From Phytopseudomonas daroniae (GTDB lineage Bacteria > Pseudomonadota > Gammaproteobacteria > Pseudomonadales > Pseudomonadaceae), in contig NZ_QJUI01000008.1 of assembly GCF_004327285.1 (NCBI RefSeq), positions 124,001-188,000 of the forward strand: DNA of 64,000 bases, given 5' to 3'. A program made the translations under genes and the position numbers. Below, in pieces: positions 33,514 to 45,052 of this stretch. Each line of letters opens with the position of its first letter. Position 1 is the stretch's first letter. The notes under the pieces were generated by a model that saw nothing but the letters and a program-made list of their open reading frames with translations, was not told the origin of the DNA and ran no database searches.

Positions 33514-35910
33514 ATGAAACACACCAAAGGAGCCCGGCAGTTGCTGGCGCTTTCCCTGCTGGCCGCCGCCCTGGGCGCTCACTCATCGAGTGCGCTCTCC
33601 CAGCAGCCAGCTCATTATCAGATCGAGGCAGGCAGCCTGACCCAGGCGCTCAACCGTTTCGCTGCCGAAGCCGGTGTGACCCTGCAGTTCGCGCCCGAAC
33701 TGACCCGAGGCCTGAGTGCCCCAGGGTTACATGGCCAGTTCAGCATCGAGGAAGGGCTTGCCGCCTTGCTGGCCGGTTCCGGTCTGCAGGCGCTGCGACA
33801 TGGTGATGGCATCTACGTGCTGAGCCCTCGGGCAGAGAGCGGTGCACTGGAGCTGGGGGCGACGAATGTCAGCAGCACCTCGATCCATGATTCCTCGACC
33901 GAAGGCACCGGCAGCTACACCCAGGTAGGCCCGAGTAGCACCGCCACCGGCCTGAACCTCAGCCTGCGCGAAACACCGCAGTCGGTCACCGTGATGACGC
34001 GCCAACGGATGGACGACTTCAAGCTGGAGACCCTGGCCGACGTGATGGCGCAAACGCCAGGTGTGACGGTGGAGCGCCAGGCCGAGATGACCAACTTCAC
34101 TGTGCGTGGCTCCAGCGTCAACCTGCAGACCGACGGCAATCGTCAGCTCACCAGCGGCTGGGGCTGGAACAGCCACATCATGTATTCCCTGGACGACATG
34201 GCGGAAATCGACCGTATCGAGGTGCTCAAGGGCTCGTCCGGGCTGATCAATGGTGACGGTGCCTATGGCGCCACGATCAACCTGATCCGCAAGCGACCGA
34301 CCGCTGATTTCCAGGCCAACGTGCGGGCTGGCGCTGGCAGCTGGGATACCTATCGCAGCGACGCCGATGTGTCCGGCCCGCTGAGTGCCGATGGTAGCCT
34401 GCGTGGACGCATGGTCGCCGCTTACAAGGATGGCAACAGCTTCCTCGACCACCGTACGAACCGCAATTCGCTGTTCTACGGTACGCTGGAGTACGATCTC
34501 ACGCCCGATACTCTGCTCGGCGTAAGCGTCACCTACAAACAGCGCGAGCTGCGCGGCGCGGCCGGCACCACGCCAATCCAGGCCTTCGACGGCAACGGTA
34601 ACGCGGTGCCACGTATGTCGCGATCCTTCAACATCGGGGCGCCCTGGGCCGGTTACGAACAGGATTCGCTGAACCTGTTCGCGCGCCTGGAGCACAGTTT
34701 CGCCAATGGCTGGACGGCCAAGCTGCAGGTCGCTCAAGAGCGCATCGAGACGCCCGAGATGCTCATCGGCTCGCTGCGCTTCGCCTTGCCCGGCCAGGTT
34801 CAGTACGGCGCCTACAAGGACATCGAGGATCGCAACGAGAGCGTCAGCCTCGATCTGCAGGGGCCGTTCCAGCTGTTCGGCCGTGAGCATGACCTGCTGG
34901 TGGGTGCTGGCCTGTCGAAGAACCGCACGACCCTGCTGCGCGGTGCGGGCAGCAACGTGTCGCTCGGTGCGCTTGGCATCGAATATGCCCAGGGCGGCGG
35001 CGCCATTCCGCAGATCGACTGGGGCAGCCTGACCTATTCGGATGACCGGTTCAGCCGCAAACGCCGCTATGCCTACAGTGCCGCCCGTTTCAGCCTGGCC
35101 GACCCGGTCAAGCTGATCGTCGGTGTGCGCACCACCGACTACCAGCAGAAGGATGTCACCGATATCAGCTGGTACAACTACGACATGCGTGAAACCGGCG
35201 TGGTGACACCCTACGCCGGTCTGGTCGTGGATGTCAGCCCCCATGTTTCCCTCTATGCCAGCTACGCCAGCATCTTCGAGGCGCAAAGCAGCAAGGACAT
35301 GAACGAAAGCTCGTTGCCGCCCAAGGAGGGGCTGACCTACGAGGTCGGCGCCAAGGGCGAGTTCTTCGACAGGCGTTTGAATGCCAGTATCGCCCACTTC
35401 TGGATGCGGGTGGACAACGAAGCCGAAGTGGTGGGTCTGACGCCCTCTGGCGAAACCGCCTACCGCGCCGTGGCCGGCGCCATAACGCGCGGCTACGAGG
35501 TGGAGTTGTCCGGGGAGCTGGCACCCGGCTGGCAGGCGCAGGGCAGCTACGTGATGAACAGCAGCACGCTGGATAGCGCCAGCAGCAATCCACAGCACCA
35601 GTTCAAGCTGGGTAACACCTATGCCTTCGAAGATGGTGCCCTGCAGGGGCTGACCGTCGGCGCCGCGACTCGCTGGCAGAGCGGCATTTCCACCAGCCGA
35701 GACCAGGCCAGGCTGCAGCAGGAGGCCTACTGGTTGTTCGATCTGATGAGTCGTTACCAGGTCAGCGAGCAACTGAGTGTCAGCGCCAACGTCAACAACC
35801 TCTTCGACAAGCAGTACTTCTCCGGCGTGACCAACTTCAACGCTCAGGGGCTGTTCTATACCTGGGGTGAGCCGCGCAATTTCAACCTGAGTGCGCGCTA
35901 CGACTTCTGA
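33514..35910 (+). CDS. TonB-dependent siderophore receptor with signalling (STN) domain
   Basis: The product is 798 aa. A signal peptide (~1-28) is followed by a secretin/TonB N-terminal signalling domain (~33-85; YQIEAGSLTQALNRFAAEAGV), the TonB box region, a plug (~145-270; LRETPQSVTVMTRQRM, VRGSSVNLQTDG) and a 22-stranded barrel ending in ...LSARYDF with a C-terminal Phe. The domain order matches FpvA/FoxA-type receptors that both import a ferric hydroxamate or pyoverdine-like siderophore and signal to FecR. The ligand is unknown. The ATG at 33514 begins a normal signal peptide; an upstream 29-codon extension is rejected. No siderophore biosynthesis gene is in the window, so a xenosiderophore is possible. 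Confidence 0.95.
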   Translation: MKHTKGARQLLALSLLAAALGAHSSSALSQQPAHYQIEAGSLTQALNRFAAEAGVTLQFAPELTRGLSAPGLHGQFSIEEGLAALLAGSGLQALRHGDGIYVLSPRAESGALELGATNVSSTSIHDSSTEGTGSYTQVGPSSTATGLNLSLRETPQSVTVMTRQRMDDFKLETLADVMAQTPGVTVERQAEMTNFTVRGSSVNLQTDGNRQLTSGWGWNSHIMYSLDDMAEIDRIEVLKGSSGLINGDGAYGATINLIRKRPTADFQANVRAGAGSWDTYRSDADVSGPLSADGSLRGRMVAAYKDGNSFLDHRTNRNSLFYGTLEYDLTPDTLLGVSVTYKQRELRGAAGTTPIQAFDGNGNAVPRMSRSFNIGAPWAGYEQDSLNLFARLEHSFANGWTAKLQVAQERIETPEMLIGSLRFALPGQVQYGAYKDIEDRNESVSLDLQGPFQLFGREHDLLVGAGLSKNRTTLLRGAGSNVSLGALGIEYAQGGGAIPQIDWGSLTYSDDRFSRKRRYAYSAARFSLADPVKLIVGVRTTDYQQKDVTDISWYNYDMRETGVVTPYAGLVVDVSPHVSLYASYASIFEAQSSKDMNESSLPPKEGLTYEVGAKGEFFDRRLNASIAHFWMRVDNEAEVVGLTPSGETAYRAVAGAITRGYEVELSGELAPGWQAQGSYVMNSSTLDSASSNPQHQFKLGNTYAFEDGALQGLTVGAATRWQSGISTSRDQARLQQEAYWLFDLMSRYQVSEQLSVSANVNNLFDKQYFSGVTNFNAQGLFYTWGEPRNFNLSARYDF

Positions 35911-35984
35911 GCTCGATCGCGCGCGGTTTTCGGCTTGGAGTAACGTTTCGTTCATCCAGGTTACGGGCTGGCTGACCGCTCAGC

Positions 35985-36014
35985 GGTGGACAAGCTTCGC
36001 GTTGTCCACCCTAC
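35985..36014. terminator. Hairpin between the receptor gene and ppnN
   Basis: GGTGGACAA and TTGTCCACC flank an 8-nt loop and are followed by CTACGG. It lies between two convergent genes and belongs to the family of GTGGAT/GTAGGGTGG hairpins also seen at 3141-3181 and 48361-48443. Role as terminator or repeat is undecided. Confidence 0.6.
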
Positions 36015-36029
36015 GGTCTTATGCCGCTG

Positions 36030-37403
36030 TCAGCTGACTACCCGATAGCACGGCTCGTAGGCAGTGCCGCCGGGCAGTTTCATGCGGTGCTGCTCGACGA
36101 AGGACTGCAGCAGGCGATCCAGAGGCTGCATGATGCTTTTTTCACCGCGCAGTTCGTAGGGTCCATGCTCCTCGATCAGGCGGATGCCCTTGTCCTTGAC
36201 GTTGCCCGCGACGATGCCGGAGAAGGCGCGGCGCAGGTTGGCGGCCAGCTCGTGTACCGGCTGCTCGCGGGTCAGGTTGAGGCTGGCCATGGCTTCGTGG
36301 GTCGGCTCGAAGGGGTGCTGGAAGCTCTCATCGATCTTCAGCAGCCAGTTGAAGTGGAAGGCATCGTTACGCTCGCGGCGGAACTGCTCCACCGCCTTGA
36401 TGCCAGCCGCCATATGGCGGGCCACTTCAGTTGGGTCGTTGGGGATCAGCACGTAGCGGTTCTGCGCCTCGACACCGAGGGTCTCGCCAATGAAGGCATG
36501 CAGCTGCTGCAGGTAGGGCTCGGCGCTCTTCGGCCCGGTCAGCACGAGCGGGAAGGGCAGCTCGGCGTTGTCCGGATGCATGAGGATGCCGAGCAGGTAA
36601 AGAAACTCTTCGGCCGTGCCCGCGCCACCGGGGAAGATGATGATGCCGTGGCCGACGCGGACGAAGGCCTCCAGGCGCTTTTCGATATCCGGCAGAATCA
36701 CCAGTTCGTTGACGATCGGGTTCGGTGCTTCGGCGGCGATAATGCCCGGCTCGGTCAGGCCCAGGTAGCGGGCGCCGATGATGCGCTGTTTGGCGTGAGA
36801 AATAGTGGCGCCTTTCATCGGCCCTTTCATTACGCCCGGGCCGCAGCCGGTGCACACGTCCAGGGCGCGCAGGCCCAGCTCGTGGCCGACCTTCTTGGTG
36901 TACTTGTATTCTTCGGTGCTGATCGAGTGGCCGCCCCAGCACACCACCATCTTCGGCTCGGCGCCGGCACGCAGGGTGCGAGCATTGCGCAGCAGGTGGA
37001 AGACGTAGTCGGTCAGGCCGCTGGAGCTGTCCACGTCGACACGTTTGTTTTCCAGCTCGCTCTGGGTGTAGACGATGTCGCGCAGGGCGCTGAACAGCAT
37101 CTCGCGGGTACTGGCGATCATCTCCCCGTCGACGAAAGCATCGGCCGGAGCGTTGATCAGCTCCAGGCGAATGCCGCGATCCTGCTGGTGGATCTTCACT
37201 TCGAAGTCCGGGTAGGCCTCGAGGATGGTCTTGGCGTTGTCGCTGTGCGAGCCGGTGTTGAGAATCGCCAGGGCGCACTGGCGGAACAAGGCGTAGACGC
37301 TACCGGATCCGGTTTCGCGAAGTTGCTGGACTTCACGCTGGGAGAGGGTTTCCAGGCTGCCTTTGGGCGAGACCGAGGCGTTGATTTTCTGGCGAGTGAG
37401 CAT
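36030..37403 (-). CDS. ppnN: PpnN, pyrimidine/purine-5'-nucleotide nucleosidase (LOG family)
   Basis: The product is 457 aa, the length of E. coli PpnN/YgdH. It cleaves nucleoside 5'-monophosphates to base and ribose-5-phosphate and is allosterically controlled by (p)ppGpp in E. coli. The LOG-fold core has the CTGCGPGVMKG glycine motif and the catalytic PGGAGTAEE motif (near residue 230). N- and C-terminal flanking domains, typical of PpnN and absent from short LOG proteins, are both present. It is convergent with the receptor gene. The stretch upstream holds two inverted-repeat elements rather than genes. Confidence 0.93.
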   Translation of the reverse strand: MLTRQKINASVSPKGSLETLSQREVQQLRETGSGSVYALFRQCALAILNTGSHSDNAKTILEAYPDFEVKIHQQDRGIRLELINAPADAFVDGEMIASTREMLFSALRDIVYTQSELENKRVDVDSSSGLTDYVFHLLRNARTLRAGAEPKMVVCWGGHSISTEEYKYTKKVGHELGLRALDVCTGCGPGVMKGPMKGATISHAKQRIIGARYLGLTEPGIIAAEAPNPIVNELVILPDIEKRLEAFVRVGHGIIIFPGGAGTAEEFLYLLGILMHPDNAELPFPLVLTGPKSAEPYLQQLHAFIGETLGVEAQNRYVLIPNDPTEVARHMAAGIKAVEQFRRERNDAFHFNWLLKIDESFQHPFEPTHEAMASLNLTREQPVHELAANLRRAFSGIVAGNVKDKGIRLIEEHGPYELRGEKSIMQPLDRLLQSFVEQHRMKLPGGTAYEPCYRVVS

Positions 37404-37558
37404 GCAGGCATCCCGTGGTAGCGCGACAACTCGAGCCGATCCTGGCTGATCGCGCGGTAAAGAATTCAGTCCCGGTAATAGTGACCCATTATGGGGCGTC
37501 CGGATAATGGCGCTGTACTGTCGACCAGCGGAGGACTCCGGGTCAACGGGTACCGAGT

Positions 37559-37620
37559 TAACAGGCTGTTGAAAGCGATGGCGTTGCCGCTGCCTCGCCC
37601 GAGTTTTCAGCAGACTGTTA
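37559..37620. repeat. 62 bp inverted-repeat mini-element
   Basis: TAACAGGCTGTTGAAA (37559-37574) and TTTTCAGCAGACTGTTA (37604-37620) are imperfect inverted repeats. The ends resemble the termini of the 147 bp element at 57678-57824. It directly abuts the element at 37621. Confidence 0.6.
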
Positions 37621-37759
37621 GAACCTGTTTACGATCTAGCGAGCTAGAGTCATGCAAGGCAAAAACAGGCGAGGAAGCGGAGTTTACTGATGTAAATGAG
37701 CATTCCGAGCCTGTTTTTAACGCAGCAGGGCCGACGCGCAGCAGATTGTGAACAGGTTC
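37621..37759. mobile_element. 139 bp inverted-repeat element with internal hairpin (copy 1)
   Basis: The terminal repeats GAACCTGTTTACGATCT and AGATTGTGAACAGGTTC match at 15 of 17 positions. Inside, AAAAACAGGC and GCCTGTTTTT face each other around a ~40 bp centre containing GTTTACTGATGTAAATGAGC. The inner ~70 bp is shared, reverse-complemented, with 57678-57824, while the termini differ. No coding capacity. It looks like a non-autonomous mobile repeat or a structured-RNA element. Confidence 0.7.
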
Positions 37760-37808
37760 TTGGGAAAGACGCGGGCCGCGAAAGTTCTAACATTCGCGGC
37801 CCTGGCAA

Positions 37809-38651
37809 TCAGCCTTGCAGGTTCTTCCACACCGCCAGGCTGGGGGCGGCCTGGTTGAGGGTATAGAAGTGCAGGCCCGGTGCGCCGCCTTCGAGCAGGC
37901 GTTCGCACATGCCGGTGATCATCTCTTCACCGAAGCGCTGGATGCTGTCGGTGTCGTCACCATAAGCCTCCAGTTGCTTGCGTACCCAGCGTGGCAGCTC
38001 GGCGCCGCAGGCGTCGGAGAAGCGCGCCAGTTTGCTGTAGTTGGTGATCGGCATGATGCCCGGTATCACCGGGATGTCGACGCCCAGTTTGCGCACACGT
38101 TCGACGAAGTAGAAGTAGCAGTCGGCGTTGAAGAAATACTGAGTGATCGCACTGCTGGCGCCGGCCTTGGCCTTGCGCACGAAGTTGGCGATATCGTCTT
38201 CGAAGTTGCGTGCCTGTGGGTGCATCTCCGGGTAGGCAGCCACTTCGATATGGAAGTGATCACCGGTTTCGTGACGGATCAGCTCGACCAGGTCATTGGC
38301 ATGGCGCAGTTCGCCGCTGGACATGCCCATGCCCGAAGGCAGGTCGCCACGCAGGGCGACGATACGGGTGATGCCCTTGCTCTTGTACAGATTGAGCAGC
38401 TCGATCAGCTCGGCCTTGCTGTCGCCGACACAGGACAGGTGCGGTGCGGTCGGCACCTTCACTTCGCCGTCGAGTTGCAGCACGGTATTCAGCGTTCGGT
38501 CGCGGGTGGAGCCGCCTGCGCCGTAGGTGCAGGAGAAGAAGTCCGGGTTGTAGCCGGCCAGCTCCCGAGCGGTATTCAGCAGTTTTTCGTGTCCGGCATC
38601 GGTCTTCGTCGGGAAGAACTCGAAACTGACATTGGTTTTTTTCTGGGTCAT
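37809..38651 (-). CDS. metF: 5,10-methylenetetrahydrofolate reductase
   Basis: The product is 280 aa. This FAD-dependent TIM-barrel enzyme reduces methylene-THF to methyl-THF for methionine synthesis. The N-terminal SFEFFPTK motif, DFFSCTYGAGGSTRDRT, ALRGD, the EVAAYPE segment and the ITQYFFNADCY motif are typical. The ATG at 38651 gives MTQKKTNVSFEFFP; the 11-codon upstream extension lacks a ribosome site. It lies downstream of ahcY on the same strand, separated by an inverted heptamer array, so the SAH riboswitch ahead of ahcY may also affect it. Confidence 0.97.
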   Translation of the reverse strand: MTQKKTNVSFEFFPTKTDAGHEKLLNTARELAGYNPDFFSCTYGAGGSTRDRTLNTVLQLDGEVKVPTAPHLSCVGDSKAELIELLNLYKSKGITRIVALRGDLPSGMGMSSGELRHANDLVELIRHETGDHFHIEVAAYPEMHPQARNFEDDIANFVRKAKAGASSAITQYFFNADCYFYFVERVRKLGVDIPVIPGIMPITNYSKLARFSDACGAELPRWVRKQLEAYGDDTDSIQRFGEEMITGMCERLLEGGAPGLHFYTLNQAAPSLAVWKNLQG

Positions 38652-38678
38652 GGAGAAGGTTCCCTTCTCAGCGGCAAG

Positions 38679-38742
38679 CCTCAAGCCTCAAGCTGCAAGT
38701 GGAGTCGGCTCCCTCTTGCAGCTTGTAGCTTGTGGCTTGTAG
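38679..38742. repeat. Inverted heptamer array, copy 2, between ahcY and metF
   Basis: Left arm: GCCTCAA units and GCTGCAA (38679-38699). Right arm: CTTGCAG, CTTGTAG, CTTGTGG, CTTGTAG (38715-38742). The innermost arms CAAGCTGCAAG and CTTGCAGCTTG pair perfectly over 11 bp, and GGAG-tcgg-CTCC pairs inside the loop, giving a long hairpin. Confidence 0.8.
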
Positions 38743-38748
38743 CTGTGG

Positions 38749-40143
<1,395 letters not shown>

Positions 40144-40171
40144 ACAAAGCTCTCCATTCGTTGTCTGCGAA

Positions 40172-40246
40172 TGGGCGCCGTTGATGCGTTTGGTTAACGC
40201 CCCATCCGAGCCTGACAGGTCAACCCTGCTGCAGCGCCCCTCGGAC
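40172..40246 (-). ncRNA. SAH riboswitch upstream of ahcY
   Basis: On the minus strand the conserved core elements occur in order: CCGAGG, GCGCTGC, CAGGCTCGG and AACGGCGCC, matching the SAH riboswitch, an aptamer known mainly in front of ahcY in Pseudomonas and relatives. The first and third elements pair (CCGAG with CTCGG). Just after the core, CATTCG-N7-CGAATG can form a hairpin that abuts the GGAGAG ribosome site (40150-40155), a plausible translational switch. SAH binding is expected to turn ahcY on. Confidence 0.88.
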
Positions 40247-40405
40247 AGGTGGCGGGCACGACCGGGCTGTGCCGGGCGCGTGAAACCCGGCGATTATAGC
40301 GGCGCCGGCACGCGAGCCCAAGGTTTTCCGTCGAGATGTAGCGGGTATTCGTGCACGGGTTACCGGCAGGCTACAGTCTCCTTTCATCTCTGTTGGAAAG
40401 TTGCC

Positions 40406-40792
40406 ATGACACTGGCCTATTGGTGCGTCCTGATCGCCATCTTCCTGCCCTATCTCGGCACTGTCGCGGCCAAGGCTCTGGGAGGCGGTTTCACGCCGAG
40501 AAACAACCATCATCCACGGGCATTCCTCGGTACGCTGAAAGGCCGCGCGGCCCGCGCCAACAGCGCTCAGCTCAATGGCTTCGAAACCACGCCGGCCTTC
40601 GCCGCGGCGGTGATCATCGCTCACCTGGCCGGCGGCGCGGCGCAAGCGACCCTGGATACGCTCGCAGTCGTCTTCATCGTCAGCCGAGTGCTGTATCTGA
40701 TCTGCTACCTGGCTGACTGGGCGTCGCTGCGTTCGCTGATCTGGTTCGTCGGCATGGGCATCATCGTCAGCCTGTTCGTGGTGGCGGCCTGA
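40406..40792 (+). CDS. MAPEG-family small membrane protein
   Basis: The product is 128 aa with about four hydrophobic helices, in the MAPEG fold. The NNHHPRAF segment and RANSAQLNGFE (R-A-x-N-x-x-E-like motif near residue 50) are the conserved positions of this bacterial subgroup. Eukaryotic members act on glutathione and eicosanoids; bacterial substrates are mostly unknown. The ATG at 40406 follows GGAAAG; the longer upstream frame overlaps the ahcY riboswitch on the other strand and is rejected. It is divergent from ahcY. Confidence 0.88.
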   Translation: MTLAYWCVLIAIFLPYLGTVAAKALGGGFTPRNNHHPRAFLGTLKGRAARANSAQLNGFETTPAFAAAVIIAHLAGGAAQATLDTLAVVFIVSRVLYLICYLADWASLRSLIWFVGMGIIVSLFVVAA

Positions 40793-40911
40793 GTGTTTGA
40801 TCGTGGGCATGGTCTTTCTTTATCGAGCCGATTGAAGCACCTGCCGCGACAAGGGGGGCCGCCCTTTGCGATCATGACTCGCGAACCGATAGCGATGTAC
40901 AAGGAGTACGT

Positions 40912-41301
40912 ATGAACTTCCACACACGCAAGTGGGTAAAGCCCGAAGACCTCAACCCCAATGGCACCCTGTTCGGTGGCAGCCTGTTGAAATGGATCGA
41001 TGAAGAGGCGGCGATCTACGCCATCATCCAGCTTGGCAGCCAGCGCGTGGTGACCAAGCTGATCTCGGAGATCAACTTCGCCAGCTCGGCGCGGCAGAGC
41101 GACATCATCGAGCTGGGTATCACCGCGACCGACTTTGGCCGCACCTCGCTCACCATGCGCTGCGAAGTGCGCAACAAGATCACCCGCAAGAGCATCCTTA
41201 CCATCGACAAGATGGTCTTCGTCAATGTCGACGAAAGCGGTCAGCCAGCACCCCATGGCAAAACCGAAATCACCTACATCAGGGATCAGTTCAAGGAGTG
41301 A
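40912..41301 (+). CDS. Acyl-CoA thioesterase, hotdog fold (YciA/BFIT type)
   Basis: The product is 129 aa. The hotdog core includes NPNGTLFGGSLLKWIDEEAA, where the asparagine and aspartate/glutamate of the helix form the usual catalytic set, and a VVTKLISEINFASSARQSDIIE strand pair. It should hydrolyse acyl-CoA to free acid and CoA; chain-length preference is not predictable. AAGGAG lies before the ATG. It follows the MAPEG gene by ~120 bp and is probably independent. Confidence 0.9.
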   Translation: MNFHTRKWVKPEDLNPNGTLFGGSLLKWIDEEAAIYAIIQLGSQRVVTKLISEINFASSARQSDIIELGITATDFGRTSLTMRCEVRNKITRKSILTIDKMVFVNVDESGQPAPHGKTEITYIRDQFKE

Positions 41302-41368
41302 GCCTTGCGACAACGACAGGTCTTGGCCGCTGGTGCAGCACTGGTGATACAGGATTTTCCCGAAACCG

Positions 41369-41476
41369 ATGACGTACGCTTTCCTTCCTGTTGTTGACGT
41401 GCCTGCTACTCAGCGCCTGCGCAGATGTCGATCCCGAATCGCCGGAAGCTCGGCGTCAGGTACTTGCTTACCGGTA
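41369..41476 (+). pseudogene. Possible remnant of a small lipoprotein gene
   Basis: After ATG 41369 the zero frame gives an unremarkable 46-residue peptide. In the neighbouring frame a lipoprotein-like leader appears (TLSFLLLTCLLLSAC, lipobox LSAC) followed by ADVDPESPEARRQVLAYR and a stop, but without an initiation codon except TTG or CTG. A one-base deletion right after the ATG would explain both. It may be a decayed gene or chance. Confidence 0.3.
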
Positions 41477-41530
41477 GTGAAGAGATGGACGGCAGGCAGT
41501 GTGGGCGACTGACCTTCAATGCTTACTGAT

Positions 41531-43363
<1,833 letters not shown>

Positions 43364-43429
43364 TCAAATGGACTTGCCCGGCGGCGGGAACGGCATAGCC
43401 GGGCCTCATTTCTGAAGGTCTAGAGTCTC

Positions 43430-43762
43430 ATGCGTCTTTCTATCCTGTTCTGCTCTGCTGCCCTGGCCCTCGCCAGCACCTTCGCTCACGCCGCTGAAGA
43501 TGCTCAGCTCAAGTGCCAGCAGAAGCTTTCGGCCAATGCCGAGAAGATCGCTCAGGTCAAACAGCTGGCCGGCCTGCTGGGTAACCAATCCGTCAACGAC
43601 ACCGTTGCCCAGGTCGACGGTAGCTGTGACCAGTTGGGTGCCAATGCCACCGCTTCCGCGCAAGCCGCGCCGCAAACCCAGGGTGATTCGACTGCTGACG
43701 GTATTACCGCCGCTGCCGAAACCCTGAAAGGGCTGGGCTCGCTGTTCGGTAAGCAGCAATAA
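43430..43762 (+). CDS. Small secreted protein of unknown function
   Basis: The product is 110 aa with a clear signal peptide (MRLSILFCSAALALASTFAHA, mature AEDAQLK). The mature part is ~90 residues with two cysteines (around 29 and 66) that could form a disulfide, a helical first half and a low-complexity Ala/Thr/Gln second half ending GLGSLFGKQQ. I do not recognise a domain. It is followed by a strong terminator shared with convergent metK. Confidence 0.72.
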   Translation: MRLSILFCSAALALASTFAHAAEDAQLKCQQKLSANAEKIAQVKQLAGLLGNQSVNDTVAQVDGSCDQLGANATASAQAAPQTQGDSTADGITAAAETLKGLGSLFGKQQ

Positions 43763-43783
43763 GAAAACCTGCCTTGCAGGTGT

Positions 43784-43823
43784 GAAAAAGCCTCCGTGGA
43801 CATCGCGCCCACGGAGGCTTTTT
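43784..43823. terminator. Bidirectional terminator between the small secreted protein gene and metK
   Basis: AAAAAGCCTCCGTGG pairs with CCACGGAGGCTTTTTT around a 9-nt loop. A-run and T-run flank the stem on both sides, so it can serve both convergent genes. Confidence 0.9.
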
Positions 43824-43861
43824 TGTGCCCATTGCCCGGCTCTCGCCGGGCATCTCGGGTT

Positions 43862-45052
43862 TCAGAGGCCGGCAGCGGCGCGCAGCTCGGCGGCCTTGTC
43901 GGTTCTTTCCCAGGTGAAGCTGGTGAAGCTGTCGTCACCCACGGTCAATTGCTGCGGCTCGCGGCCAAAGTGGCCGTAAGCGGCGGTCGGCTGATACATC
44001 GGGTGCAGCAGGTCGAGCATCTTGGTGATGGCGTAAGGACGCAGGTCGAACACGTCACGCACCAGTTTGATGATGGTCTCGTCCGCCACCTTGTTGGTGC
44101 CGAAGGTATTGATCGAGATGGAGGTCGGCTGGGCTACGCCGATGGCATAGGACACCTGGATCTCACAGCGCTCGGCCAGGCCGGCGGCAACGATGTTCTT
44201 GGCCACGTAGCGACCGGCATAAGCGGCGCTGCGGTCGACCTTGGAAGGATCCTTGCCGGAGAAGGCGCCACCACCGTGGCGGGCCATGCCGCCGTAGCTG
44301 TCGACGATGATCTTGCGGCCAGTCAGGCCGCAGTCGCCCACTGGGCCGCCGATCACGAAGTTACCGGTCGGGTTGATGTGAAACTGGGTGTCCTTGTGCA
44401 GTAGCTCGGCTGGCAGGGAGTGCTTGATGACCAGCTCCATCACCGCTTCACGCAGATCGCTCAGGCTGACGTCCGGGTTGTGCTGGGTGGACAGCACCAC
44501 TGCATCGATGCCGACTACCTTGCCGTTCTCGTAACGGCAGGTGACCTGGCTCTTGGCGTCCGGGCGCAGCCACGGCAGCAGGCCGGATTTGCGGGCCTCG
44601 GCCTGGCGCTCCACCAGAGCGTGGGAGAAGCGGATCGGCGCAGGCATCAGCACGTCGGTTTCGTTGCTGGCGTAACCGAACATCAGGCCCTGGTCGCCAG
44701 CACCCTGGTCTTCCGGCTTGGCGCGGTCAACGCCCTGATTGATGTCCGGGGACTGTTTGCCAATGATGTTCATCACGCCGCAGGTAGCGCCGTCGAAGCC
44801 GACGTCGGAGCTGGTATAGCCGATGTTGCAGATCACGTCGCGAACGATCTGCTCCAGGTCGACCCAGGCGCTGGTGGTGACTTCGCCGGCGATGATCGCC
44901 ACGCCGGTCTTGACCAGCGTTTCGACGGCCACGCGGGCGTGTTTGTCCTGGGTGATGATGGCGTCGAGAACGGCATCGGAAATCTGGTCGGCGATCTTGT
45001 CCGGATGACCTTCGGACACGGACTCGGAGGTAAACAGGGAGTATTCGCTCAT
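43862..45052 (-). CDS. metK: S-adenosylmethionine synthetase
   Basis: The product is 396 aa. It makes SAM from methionine and ATP. Family motifs include [19 protein letters not shown] at the N terminus, [12 protein letters not shown] in the middle and the [19 protein letters not shown] phosphate-binding segment. The start overlaps the stop of the ArsR-methyltransferase regulator upstream by 4 bp (ATGA), so it is translationally coupled to that gene and probably transcribed from its promoter, which carries a palindromic operator. Confidence 0.98.
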   Translation of the reverse strand: MSEYSLFTSESVSEGHPDKIADQISDAVLDAIITQDKHARVAVETLVKTGVAIIAGEVTTSAWVDLEQIVRDVICNIGYTSSDVGFDGATCGVMNIIGKQSPDINQGVDRAKPEDQGAGDQGLMFGYASNETDVLMPAPIRFSHALVERQAEARKSGLLPWLRPDAKSQVTCRYENGKVVGIDAVVLSTQHNPDVSLSDLREAVMELVIKHSLPAELLHKDTQFHINPTGNFVIGGPVGDCGLTGRKIIVDSYGGMARHGGGAFSGKDPSKVDRSAAYAGRYVAKNIVAAGLAERCEIQVSYAIGVAQPTSISINTFGTNKVADETIIKLVRDVFDLRPYAITKMLDLLHPMYQPTAAYGHFGREPQQLTVGDDSFTSFTWERTDKAAELRAAAGL

